Positions 28,601 through 42,310 of a stretch of DNA of 64,000 nucleotides are shown here, one piece after another. The notes below the pieces were generated by a model. That model saw only the letters and a list, made by a program, of their open reading frames with translations. It did not search any database and had not been told where the DNA came from. Origin of the DNA: Reticulitermes speratus (lineage: Eukaryota; Arthropoda; Insecta; Blattodea; Rhinotermitidae); NCBI GenBank assembly GCA_021186555.1, contig JAJKFL010000006.1, positions 38,189,478 to 38,253,477 on the forward strand, in the 5' to 3' direction. Positions within the stretch are counted from its first letter, which is position 1, and every line of letters starts with the position of its first letter. Both the position numbers and the translations under genes were made by a program.

Positions 28601-31600
28601 GAATCAGAAAGAGTGAAATACAACTATGGCGTTCTTTAGTATCTTGACAATAGGAATAATGGATACGTGTACTAAAATTTAGTTCTTAGACATAGACGTT
28701 CCGAGAAAAACACATTTGAAATTTTTAAGCGTTTTCAGCTTCTAAAACGCTGAATTGAAACAATTCCTACTATAACCGTAAACAAGATTATTGTTTCTAT
28801 AAATTTAGGGAAAGGTAAAATCCGAGTCTGTCTAATAGTGTTGTATACATATGAAGTAATTTCTTTGGTTTAAGTTGAAGTAAAACGAACTTTGCTGATT
28901 AAAGCTACATTATATCTAACCCCGTTACGAGTAAAAATATTGTGTCTCATATGTTGAGGAATCAAAAAGAGTGAAGTACAACTATGGGGTTCTTTAGTAT
29001 CCTGACAATAGGAATAATGGATACGTGTACTAAAATTTAGGTTCTCAGACATTGACGTTCCGAGAAAACACATTTGAAATTTTTAAGCGTTTTCAGCTTC
29101 CAAAACGTTGAATTTTAAGAATTCTAACTTTAACCGTAAACAAGATTATTGTTTGTATAAATTTAGGGTAAGGTAAAACCCGAGCCTGTCTAATATGTTT
29201 TGTATACATATGATGTCATTTCATTGGTTTAAGTTGAAGTAAAAACGAACTTTGCTGATTAAAGCTACATAATATCTACCCCCTTACGAGTAAAAATATT
29301 GTGACTCATATGTTGAGGAATCAGAAAGAGTGAAATACAACTATGACGTTCTTTAGTATCTTGACAATAGGAATAATGGATACGTGTACTAAAATTTAGT
29401 TCTTAGACATAGACGTTCCGAGAAAACACATTTGAAATTTTTAAGCGTTTTCAGCTTCTAAAACGCTGAATTGAAACAATTGCTACTATAACCGAAAACA
29501 AGATTATTGTTTCTATAAATTTAGGGAAAGGTAAAACCCGAGTCTGTCTAATAGTGTTGTATACATATGATGTAATTTCTTTGGTTTAAGTTGAAGTAAA
29601 AACGAACTTTGCTGATTAAAGCTACATAATATCTACCCCCGTTACGAGTAAAAGTATTGTGTCTCATATGTTGAGGAATCAAAAAGAGTGAAGTACATCT
29701 ATGGTGTTCTTTAGTACTTGACAATAGTAATAATGGATAGTGTACTAAAATTTAGTTCTTAGACATAGATGTTCGGAGAAAACACATTTGAAATTTTTAA
29801 TCGTTTTCGCTTCAAAACGTTGAATTTTAACAACTCTAACTTTAACCGTAAACAAGATTGTTGTTTGTATAAATTTAGGTAAGGTAAAACCCGACCCTGT
29901 CTAATAGTTTTGTATACATATGATGTCATTTCATTGGTTTAAGTTGAAGTAAAAACGAACTTTGCTGATTAAAGCTACATAATATCTACCCCCCTTGCGA
30001 GTAAAAATATGTGTCTCATATGTTGAAGATTCAGAAAGTGTGAAATACAACTATGGCGTTCTTTAGTATCTTGACAATAGGAATAACGGATACGTGTACT
30101 AAAATTTAGTTCTCAGACATTGACGTTCCGAGAAAACACATTTGAAATTTTTAAGCGTTTTCAGCTTCCAAAACGTTGAATTTAAGAATTCTAACTTTAA
30201 CCGTAAACAAGATTATTGTTTGTATAAATTTAGGGTAAGGTAAAACCCGAGCCTGTCTAATAGTTTTGTATACATATGATGTCATTTCATTGGTTTAAGT
30301 TGAAGTAAAAAACGAACTTTGCTGATTAAAGCTACATAATATCTACCCCCCTTACGAGTAAAAATATTGTGTCTCATATGTTGAGGAATCAGAAAGAGTG
30401 AAATACAACTATGGCGTTCTTTAGTATCTTGACAATAGGAATAATGGATACGTGTACTAAAATTTAGTTCTTAGACATAGACGTTCCGAGAAAACACATT
30501 TGAAATTTTTAAGCGTTTTCAGCTTCTAAAACGCTGAATTGAAACAATTCCTACTATAACCGTAAACAAGATTATTGTTTCTATAAATTTAGGGAAAGGT
30601 AAAACCCGAGTCTGTCTAATAGTGTTGTATACATATGATGTAATTTCTTTAGTTTAAGTTGAAGTAAAAACGAACTTTGCTGATTAAAGCTACATAATAT
30701 CTACCCCCCTTACGAGTAAAAATATTGTGTCTCATATGTTGAGGAATCAAAAAGAGTGAAGTACAACTATGGCGTTCTTTAGTATCTTGACAATAGGAAT
30801 AATGGATACGTGTACTAAAATTTAGTTCTTAGACATAGACGTTCCGAGAAAACACATTTGAAATTTTTAAGCGTTTTCAGCTTCTAAAACGCTGAATTGA
30901 AACAATTCCTACTATAACCGTAAACAAGATTATTGTTTCTATAAATTTAGGGAAAGGTAAAACCGAGTCTGTCTAATAGTGTTGTATACATATGAAGTAA
31001 TTTCTTTGGTTTAAGTTGAAGTAAAAACGAACTTTGCTGATTAAAGCTACATAATATCTACCCCCGTTACGAGTAAAAATATTGTGTCTCATATGTTGAG
31101 GAATCAAAAGAGTGAATACAACTATGGCGTTCTTTAGTATCCTTGACAATAGGAATAATGGATACGTGTACTAAAATTTAGTTCTTAGACATAGACGTTC
31201 CGAGAAAACACATTTGAAATTTTTAAGCGTTTTCAGCTTCCAAAACGTTGAATTTTAACAATTCTAACTTTAACCGTAAACAAGATTATTGTTTGTATAA
31301 ATTTAGGGTAAGGTAAAACCCGAACCTGTCTAATAGTTTTGTATACATATGATGTCATTTCATTGGTTTAAGTTGAAGTAAAAACCGAACTTTGCTGATT
31401 AAAGCTACATAATATCTACCCCCCTTACGAGTAAAAATATTGTGTCTCATATGTTGAGGAATCAGAAAGAGTGAAATACAACTATGGCGTTCTTTAGTAT
31501 CTTGACAATAGGAATAATGGATACGTGTACTAAAATTTAGTTCTTAGACATAGACGTTCCGAGAAAACACATTTGAAATTTTTAAGCGTTTTCAGCTTCC

Positions 31601-34600
31601 AAAACGTTGAATTTTAACAATTCTAACTTTAACCGTAAACAAGATTATTGTTTGTATAAATTTAGGGAAGGTAAAACCGAGTCTGTCTAATAGTTTGTAT
31701 ACATATGATGTAATTTCTTGGTTTAAGTTGAAGTAAAACGAACTTTGCTGATTAAAGCTACATAATATCTACCCCCGTTACGAGTAAAAATATTGTGTCT
31801 CATATGTTGAGGAATCAAAAAGAGTGAAGTACAACTATGGGGTTCTTTAGTATCCTGACAATAGGAATAATGGATACGTGTACTAAAATTTAGTTCTCAG
31901 ACATGACGGTCCGAGAAAACACATTTGAAATTTTTAAGCGTTTTCAGCTTCCAAAACGTTGAATTTTAAGAATTCTAACTTTAACCGTAAACAAGATTAT
32001 TGTTTGTATAAAATTTAGGGTAAGGTAAAACCCGAGCCTGTCTAATAGTTTTGTATACATATGATGTCATTTCATTGGTTTAGTTGAAGTAAAAACGAAC
32101 TTTGCTGATTAAAGCTACATAATATCTAACCCCCTTACGAGTAAAAATATTGTGTCTCATATGTTGAGGAATCAGAAAGAGTGAAATACAACTATGGCGT
32201 TCTTTAGTATCTTGACAATAGGTAATAATGGATACGTGTACTAAAATTTAGTTCTTAGACATAGACGTTCCGAGAAAACACATTTTGAAATTTTTAAGCG
32301 TTTTCAGCTTCCAAAACGTTGAATTTTAACAATTCTAACTTTAACCGTAAACAAGATTATTGTTTGTATAAATTTAGGGTAAGGTAAAACCCGAGCCTGT
32401 CTAATAGTTTGTATACATATAATGTCATTTCATTGGTTTAAGTTGAAGTAAAAACGAACTTTGCTGATTAAAGCTACATAATATCTAACCCCGTTACGAG
32501 TAAAAATATTGTGTCTCATATGTTGAGGAATCAAAAAGAGTGAAGTACAACTATGGGGTTTTTTAGTATCCTGACAATAGGTATAATGGATACGTGTACT
32601 AAAATTTAGTTCTCAGACATTGACGTTCCGAGTAAACACATTTGAAATTTTTAAGCGTTTTCAGCTTCTAAAACGCTGAATTGAAACAATTCTACTATAA
32701 CCGTAAACAAGATTATTGTTTCTATAAATTTAGGGAAAGGTAAAATCCGCTCTGTCTAATAGTGTTGTATACATATGAAGTAATTTCTTTGGTTTAAGTT
32801 GAAGTAAAACGAACTTTGCTGATTAAAGCTACATAATAATCTAACCCCGTTACGAGTAAAAATATTGTGTCTCATATGTTGAGGAATCAAAAAGAGTGAA
32901 GTACAACTATGAGGTTCTTTAGTATCCTGACAATAGGAATAATGGATACGTGTACTAAAATTAGTTCTCAGACATTGACGTTCCGAGAAAACACATTTGA
33001 AATTTTTAAGCGTTTTCAGCTTCCAAAACGTTGAATTTTAAGAATTCTAACTTTAACCGTAAACAAGATTATTGTTTCTATAAATTTAGGGAAAGGTAAA
33101 ATCCGAGTCTGTCTAATAGTGTTGTATACATATGAAGTAATTTCTTTGGTTTAAGTTGAAGTAAAACGAACTTTGCTGATTAAAGCTACATAATATCTAA
33201 CCCCGTTACGAGTAAAAATATTGTGTCTCATATGTTGAGGAATCAAAAGAGTGAAGTACAACTATGGGTTCTTTAGTATCCTGACAATAGGAATAATGAT
33301 CGTGTACTAATTAGTTCTCAGACATTGACGTTCCGAGAAAACACATTTGAAATTTTTAAGCGTTTTCAGCTTCCAGAACTTTGAAGTTTAAGAATTCTAA
33401 CTTTAACCGTAAACAAGATTATTGTTTCTATAAATTTAGGGTAAGGTAAAACCCGAGCCTGTCAAATAGTTTTGTATACATATGATGTCATTTCATTGGT
33501 TTAAGATGAAGTAAAAACGAACTTTGATGCTTAAAGCTACATAATATCTACCCCCCTTACGAGTAAAAATATTGTGTCTCATATGTTGAGGAATCAGAAA
33601 GAGTGAAATACAACTATGGCGTTTTTATTATCTTGACAATAGGAATAATGGATACGTGTACTAAAATTTAGTTCTTAGACATAGACGTTCCAGAAAACAC
33701 ATTTGAAATTTTTAAGCGTTTTCAGCTTCCAAAACGTTGAATTTTAACAATTCTAACTTTAACCGTAAACAAGATTATTGTTTGTATAAATTTAGGGTAA
33801 GGTAAAACCCGAGCCTGTCTAATAGTTTTGTATACATATGATGTATTTCATTGGTTTAAGTTGAAGTAAAAACGAACTTTGCTGATTAAAGCTACATAAT
33901 ATCTACCCCCTTCGAGTAAAAATATTGTGTCTCATATGTTGAGGAATTCAGAAAGTGTGAAATACAACTATGGCGTTCTTTAGTATCTTGACAATAGGAA
34001 TAAGGATACGTGTACTAAAATTTAGTTCTTAGACATAGACGTTCCGAGAAAACACATTTGAAATTTTTAAGCGTTTTCAGCTTCTAAAACGTTGAATTTT
34101 AAACAATTCCTACTATAACCGTAAACAAGATTATTGTTTTATAAATTTAGGGTAAGGTAAAACCGAGTCTGTCTAATAGTTTTGTATACATATGATGTAA
34201 TTTCTTGGTTTAAGTTGAAGTAAAAACGAACTTTGCTGATTAAAGCTACATAATATCTACCCCCGTTACGAGTAAAAATATTGTGTCTCATATGTTGAGG
34301 AATCAGAAAAGAGTGAAATACAACTATGGCGTTCTTTAGTATCTTGACAATAGGAATAATGGATACGTGTACTAAAATTTAGTTCTTAGACATAGACGTT
34401 CCGAGAAAACACATTTGAAATTTTTAAGCGTTTTCAGCTTCCAAAACGTGAATTTTAACAATTCTAACTTTAACCGTAAACAAGATTATTGTTTTATAAA
34501 TTTAGGGTAAGGTAAAAACCGAGCCTGTCTAATAGTTTTGTATACATATGATGTAATTCTTTGGTTTAAGTTGAAGTAAAAACGAACTTTGCTGATTAAA

Positions 34601-37600
34601 GCTACATAATATCTACCCCCTTACGAGTAAAAATATTGTGTCTCATATGTTGAGGAATCAAAAGAGTGAAATACAACTATGGCGTTCTTTAGTATCTTGA
34701 CAATAGGAATAATGGATACGTGTACTAAAATTTAGTTCTAGACATAGACGTTCCGAGAAAACACATTTGAAATTTTTAAGCGTTTTCAGCTTCCAAAACG
34801 TTGAATTTAACAATTCTAACTTTAACCGTAAAACAAGATTATTGTTTGTATAAATTTAGGGTAAGGTAAAACCCGAGCCTGTCTAATAGTTTTGTATACA
34901 TATGATGTCATTTCATTGGTTTAAGTTGAAGTAAAAACGAACTTTGCTGATTAAAGCTACATAATATCTACCCCCGTTACGAGTAAAAATATTGTGTCTC
35001 ATATGTTGAGGAATCAGAAAGAGTGAAATACAACTATGGCGTTCTTTAGTATCTTGACAATAGGAATAATGGATACGTGTACTAAAATTTAGTTCTTAGA
35101 CATAGACGTTCCGAGAAAACACATTTGAAATTTTTAAGCGTTTTCAGCTTCCAAAACGTTGAATTTTAACAATTCTAACTTTAACCGTAAACAAGATTAT
35201 TGTTTGTAATAATTTAGGGTAAGGTAAAACCCGAGCCTGTCTAATAGTTTTGTATACATATGATGTCATTTCATTGGTTTAAGTTGAAGTAAAAACGAAC
35301 TTTGCTGATTAAAGCTACATAATATCTACCCCCTTACGAGTAAAAATATTGTGTCTCATATGTTGAGGAATCAGAAAGAGTGAAATACAACTATGGCGTT
35401 CTTTAGTATCTTGACAATAGGAATAATGGATACGTGTACTAAAATTTAGTTCTTAGACATAGACGTTCCGAGAAAACACATTTGAAATTTTTAAGCGTTT
35501 TCAGCTTCCAAAACGTTGAATTTTAACAATTCTAACTTTAACCGTAAACAAGATTATTGTTTGTATAAATTTAGGGTAAGGTAAAACCCGAGCCTGTCTA
35601 ATAGTTTTGTATACATATGATGTCATTTCATTGGTTTAAGTTGAAGTAAAAACGAACTTTGCTGATTAAAGCTACATAATATCTACCCCCTTACGAGTAA
35701 AAATATTTGTCTCATATGTTGAGGAATCAGAAAGAGTGAAATACAACTATGGCGTTCTTTAGTATCTTGACAATAGGAATAATGGATACGTGTACTAAAA
35801 TTTAGTTCTTAGACATGACGTTCCGAGAAAACACATTTGAAATTTTTAAGCGTTTTCAGCTTCCAAAACGTTGAATTTTAACAATTCTAACTTTAACCGT
35901 AAACAAGATTATTGTTTGTATAAATTTAGGGTAAGGTAAAACCCGAGCCTGTCTAATAGTTTTGTATACATATGATGTCATTTCATTGGTTTAAGTTGAA
36001 GTAAAAACGAACTTTGCTGATTAAAGCTACATAATATCTACCCCCTTACGAGTAAAAATATTGTGTCTCATATGTTGAGGAATCAGAAAGAGTGAAATAC
36101 AACTATGGCGTTCTTTAGTATCTTGACAATAGAATAATGGATACGTGTACTAAAATTTAGTTCTTAGACATAGACGTTCCGAGAAAACACATTTGAAATT
36201 TTTAAGCGTTTTCAGCTTCCAAAACGTTGAATTTAACAATTCTAACTTAACCGTAAACAAGATTATTGTTTGTATAAATTTAGGGTAAGGTAAAACCCGA
36301 GCCTGTCTAATAGTTTTGTATACATATGATGTCATTTCATTGGTTTAAGTTGAAGTAAAAACGAACTTTGCTGATTAAAGCTACATAATATCTACCCCCC
36401 TTACGAGTAAAAATATTGTGTCTCATATGTTGAGGAATCAAAAGAGTGAAATACAACTATGGCGTTCTTTAGTATCTTGACAATAGGAATAATGGATACG
36501 TGTACTAAAATTTAGTTCTTAGACATAGACGTTCCGAGAAAACACATTTGAAATTTTTAAGCGTTTTCAGCTTCCAAAACGTTGAATTTTAACAATTCTA
36601 ACTTTAAACCGTAAACAAGATTATTGTTTGTATAAATTTAGGGTAAGGTAAAACCCGAGCCTGTCTAATAGTTTTGTATACATATGATGTCATTTCATTG
36701 GTTTAAGTTGAAGTAAAAACGAACTTTGCTGATTAAAGCTACATAATATCTACCCCCCTTACGAGTAAAAATATTGTGTCTCATATGTTGAGGAATCAGA
36801 AAGAGTGAAATACAACTATGGTTCTTTAGTATCTTGACAATAGGAATAATGGATACGTGTACTAAAATTTAGTTCTCAGACATGACGTTCCGAGAAAACA
36901 CATTTGAAATTTTTAAGCGTTTTTCAGCTTCCAAAACGTTGAATTTTAACAATTCTAACTTTAACCGTAAACAAGATTATTGTTTGTATAAATTTAGGGT
37001 AAGGTAAAACCCGAGCCTGTCTAATAGTTTTGTATACATATGATGTCATTTCATTGGTTTAAGTTGAAGTAAAAACGAACTTTGCTGATTAAAGCTACAT
37101 AATATCTACCCCCCTTACGAGTAAAAATATTTGTCTCATATGTTGAGGAATCAGAAAGAGTGAAATACAACTATGGCGTTCTTTAGTATCTTGACAATAG
37201 GAATAATGGATACGTGTACTAAAATTTAGTTCTTAGACATAGACGTTCCGAGAAAACACATTTGAAATTTTTAAGCGTTTTCAGCTTCCAAAACGTTGAA
37301 TTTTAACAATTCTAACTTTAACCGTAAACAAGATTATTGTTTGTATAAATTTAGGGTAAGGTAAAACCCGAGCCTGTCTAATAGTTTTGTATACATATGA
37401 TGTCATTTCATTGGTTTAAGTTGAAGTAAAAACGAACTTTGCTGATTAAAGCTACATAATATCTACCCCCTTACGAGTAAAAATATTGTGTCTCATATGT
37501 TGAGGAATCAGAAAGAGTGAAATACAACTATGGCGTTCTTTAGTATCTTGACAATAGGAATAATGGATACGTGTACTAAAATTTAGTTCTTAGACATAGA

Positions 37601-40600
37601 CGTTCCGAGAAAACACATTTGAAATTTTTAAGCGTTTTCAGCTTCTAAAACGCTGAATTGAAACAATTCCTACTATAACCGTAAACAAGATTATTGTTTC
37701 TATAAATTTAGGGAAAGGTAAAATCCCGAGTCTGTCTAATAGTGTTGTATACATATGAATGTAATTTCTTTGGTTTAAGTTGAAGTAAAAACGAACTTTG
37801 CTGATTAAAGCTACATAATATCTACCCCCTTACGAGTAAAAATATTGTGTCTCATATGTTGAGGAATCAAAAAGAGTGAAATACAACTATGGGTTCTTTA
37901 GTATCTTGACAATAGGAATAATGGATACGTGTACTAAAATTTAGTTCTCAGACATGACGTTCCGAGAAAACACATTTGAAATTTTTAAGCGTTTTCAGCT
38001 TCCAAAACGTTGAATTTTAACAATTCTAACTTTAACCGTAAACAAGATTATTGTTTGTATAAATTTAGGGTAAGGTAAAACCCGAGCCTGTCTAATAGTT
38101 TTGTATACATATGATGTCATTTCATTGGTTTAAGTTGAAGTAAAAACGAACTTTGCTGATTAAAGCTACATAATATCTACCCCCCTTACGAGTAAAAATA
38201 TTGTGTCTCATATGTTGAGGAATCAGAAAGAGTGAAATACAACTATGGCGTTCTTTAGTATCTTGACAATAGAATAATGGATACGTGTACTAAAATTTAG
38301 TTCTTAGACATAGACGTTCCGAGAAAACACATTTGAAATTTTTAAGCGTTTTCAGCTTCCAAAACGTTGAATTTAACAATTCTAACTTTAACCGTAAACA
38401 AGATTATTGTTTGTATAAATTTAGGGTAAGGTAAAACCCGAGCCTGTCTAATAGTTTTGTATACATATGATGTCATTTCATTGGTTTAAGTTGAAGTAAA
38501 AACGAACTTTGCTGATTAAAGCTACATAATATCTACCCCCGTTACGAGTAAAAATATTGTGTCTCATATGTTGAGGAATCAGAAAGAGTGAAATACAACT
38601 ATGGCGTTCTTTAGTATCTTGACAATAGGAATAATGGATACGTGTACTAAAATTTAGTTCTAGACATAGACGTTCCGAGAAAACACATTTGAAATTTTTA
38701 AGCGTTTTCAGCTTCCAAAACGTTGAATTTTAACAATTCTAACTTTAACCGTAAACAAGATTATTGTTTGTAAAAATTTAGGGTAAGTAAAACCCGAGCC
38801 TGTCTAATAGTTTTGTATACATATGATGTCATTTCATTGGTTTAAGTTGAAGTAAAAACGAACTTTGCTGATTAAAGCTACATAATATCTACCCCCCTTA
38901 CGAGTAAAAATATTGTGTCTCATATGTTGAGGAATCAGAAAGAGTGAAATACAACTATGGCGTTCTTTAGTATCTTGACAATAGGAATAATGGATACGTG
39001 TACTAAAATTTAGTTCTTAGACATAGACGTTCCGAGAAAACACATTTGAAATTTTTAAGCGTTTTCAGCTTCCAAAACGTTGAATTTTAACAATTCTAAC
39101 TTTAACCGTAAACAAGATTATTGTTTGTATAAATTTAGGGTAAGGTAAAACCCGAGCCTGTCTAATAGTTTTGTATACATATGATGTCATTTCATTGGTT
39201 TAAGTTGAAGTAAAAACGAACTTTGCTGATTAAAGCTACATAATATCTACCCCCCTTACGAGTAAAAATATTGTGTCTCATATGTTGAGGAATCAGAAAG
39301 AGTGAAATACAACTATGGCGTTCTTTAGTATCTTGACAATAGGAATAATGGATACGTGTACTAAAATTTAGTTCTTAGACATAGACGTTCCGAGAAAACA
39401 CATTTGAAATTTTTAAGCGTTTTCAGCTTCCAAAACGTTGAATTTAACAATTCTAACTTTAAACCGTAAACAAGATTATGTTTGTATAAATTTAGGGTAA
39501 GGTAAAACCCGAGCCTGTCTAATAGTTTTGTATACATATGATGTCATTTCATTGGTTTAAGTTGAAGTAAAAACGAACTTTGCTGATTAAAGCTACATAA
39601 TATCTACCCCCTTACGAGTAAAAATATTGTGTCTCATATGTTGAGGAATCAGAAAGAGTGAAATACAACTATGGCGTTCTTTAGTATCTTGACAATAGGA
39701 ATAATGGATACGTGTACTAAAATTTAGTTCTTAGACATAGACGTTCCGAGAAAACACATTTGAAATTTTTAAGCGTTTTCAGCTTCAAAACGTTGAATTT
39801 TAACAATTCTAACTTTAACCGTAAACAAGATTATTGTTTGTATAAATTTAGGGTAAGGTAAAACCCGAGCCTGTCTAATAGTTTGTATACATATGATGTC
39901 ATTTCATTGGTTTAAGTTGAAGTAAAAACGAACTTTGCTGATTAAAGCTACATAATATCTACCCCCGTTACGAGTAAAAATATTGTGTCTCATATGTTGA
40001 GGAATCAAAAAGAGTGAAATACAACTATGGGTTCTTTAGTATCTTGACAATAGGAATAATGGATACGTGTACTAAAATTTAGTTCTCAGACATGACGTTC
40101 CGAGAAAACACATTTGAAATTTTTAAGCGTTTTCAGCTTCCAAAACGTTGAATTTTAACAATTCTACTTTAACCGTAAACAAGATTATTGTTTGTATAAA
40201 TTTAGGGTAAGGTAAAACCCGAGCCTGTCTAATAGTTTTGTATACATATGATGTCATTTCATTGGTTTAAGTTGAAGTAAAAACGAACTTTGCTGATTAA
40301 AGCTACATAATATCTACCCCCCTTACGAGTAAAAATATTGTGTTCTCATATGTTGAGGAATCAGAAAGAGTGAAATACAACTATGGCGTTCTTTAGTATC
40401 TTGACAATAGGAATAATGGATACGTGTACTAAAATTTAGTTCTTAGACATAGACGTTCCGAGAAAACACATTTGAAATTTTTAAGCGTTTTCAGCTTCCA
40501 AAACGTTGAATTTAACAATTCTAACTTAACCGTAAACAAGATTATTGTTTGTATAAATTTAGGGTAAGGTAAAACCGAGCTGTCTAATAGTTTTGTATAC

Positions 40601-41503
40601 ATATGATGTCATTTCATTTGGTTTAAGTTGAAGTAAAAACGAACTTTGCTGATTAAAGCTACATAATATCTACCCCCTTACGAGTAAAAATATTGTGTCT
40701 CATATGTTGAGGAATCAGAAAGAGTGAAATACAACTATGGCGTTCTTTAGTATCTTGACAATAGGAATAATGGATACGTGTACTAAAATTTAGTTCTTAG
40801 ACATAGACGTTCCGAGAAAACACATTTGAAATTTTTAAGCGTTTTCAGCTTCCAAAACGTTGAATTTTAACAATTCTAACTTTAACCGTAAACAAGATTA
40901 TTGTTTGTATAAATTTAGGGTAAGGTAAAACCGAGCCTGTCTAATAGTTTTGTATACATATGATGTCATTTCATTGGTTTAAGTTGAAGTAAAAACGAAC
41001 TTTGCTGATTAAAGCTACATAATATCTACCCCCGTTACGAGTAAAAATATTGTGTCTCATATGTTGAGGAATCAGAAAGAGTGAAATACAACTATGGGTT
41101 CTTTAGTATCTTGACAATAGGAATAATGGATACGTGTACTAAAATTTAGTTCTAGACATGACGTTCCGAGAAAAACACATTTGAAATTTTTAAGCGTTTT
41201 CAGCTTCCAAAACGTTGAATTTTAACAATTCTAACTTAACCGTAAACAAGATTATTGTTTGTATAAATTTAGGGTAAGGTAAAACCCGAGCCTGTCTAAT
41301 AGTTTTGTATACATATGATGTCATTTCATTGGTTTAAGTTGAAGTAAAAACGAACTTTGCTGATTAAAGCTACATAATATCTACCCCCTTACGAGTAAAA
41401 ATATTGTGTCTCATATGTTGAGGAATCAGAAAGAGTGAAATACAACTATGGCGTTCTTTAGTATCTTGACAATAGGAATAATGGATACGTGTACTAAAAT
41501 TTA
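25651..41503 (+). repeat. Satellite array, plus-oriented, ~358-bp monomer, about 44 copies
   Basis: The anchor GCTGATTAAAGCTAC recurs at 25674, 26031, 26392, 26750, 27108 and 27465 (spacings 357-361) and onward to the gap. Two monomer types occur. Type A has CAGCTTCTAAAACGCTGAA, GGGAAAGGTAAA and GAAGTAATTTCTTTGG. Type B has CAGCTTCCAAAACGTTGAA, GGGTAAGGTAAAACCCGAG and GATGTCATTTCATTGG. Types mix from 25.7 to 33.5 kb; 34.9-41.5 kb is almost pure type B. Each monomer has a perfect dyad AGCGTTTT-CAGCTTCT-AAAACGCT in type A (25865-25888 in the first; shortened in type B) and a second, AAACAA-GATTA-TTGTTT (25917-25933). Many one-base indels separate otherwise identical units. No real gene lies within. 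Confidence 0.97.
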
Positions 41504-41603
41504 NNNNNNNNNNNNNNNNNNNNNNNNNNNNNNNNNNNNNNNNNNNNNNNNNNNNNNNNNNNNNNNNNNNNNNNNNNNNNNNNNNNNNNNNNNNNNNNNN
41601 NNN
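41504..41603. other. Assembly gap (100 N)
   Basis: Exactly 100 N, a common placeholder for a gap of unknown size. Satellite orientation reverses across it. Confidence 0.98.
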
Positions 41604-42310
41604 TTTAGTACACGTATCCATTTTTCCTATTGTCAACATACTAAAGAACGCCATAGTTGTATTTCACTCTTTTGATTACTCAACATATGAGACAAAATCT
41701 TTACTCGTAACGACAGTAGAATTGAAGTAGCTTTAATCAGCAAAGTTCGTTGTTACTTCAACTTAAACCAAAGAAATGACATCATATGTAAACAATACTA
41801 TTAGACAGACTGTTGTTTTACCTTTCCCTAAATTTATACAAACAATAATCTTATTTACGTTTAAAGTTACAATTCTTTCAATTAGCGTTTTAGAAGCTGA
41901 AAACGCTTAAAATATTTAAATGTGTTTTCTCGGAACGTCTATGTCTAAGAATTAATTTTTAGTACACAAATCCATTAATCCTATTGTCAAGATACTAAAG
42001 AACGCCATAGTTGTATTTCACTCTTTCTGATTACTCAACATATGAGACAAAATTTTTACTCGTAACGAATTGATGTATCTTTAATCAGCAAATTTCGTTT
42101 TTACTTCAACTTAAACCAAAGAAATACATCATATGTAAACAAAATTATTAGACAGATTGGGGTTTTACCATACCCTAAATTTATACAAACAATAATCTTG
42201 TTTACGGTTAAAGTTAGAATTGTTAAAAATCAAAGTTTTGGAAGCTGAAAACGCTTAAAATTTCAAATGTGTTTTCTCGGAACGTCCATGTCTGAGAACT
42301 AAATTTTAGT

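Noticed and set aside
41370..41675. Frames on both strands crossing the gap
   Set aside because: They read through 100 undetermined bases and are mirror images of the same monomer segment.
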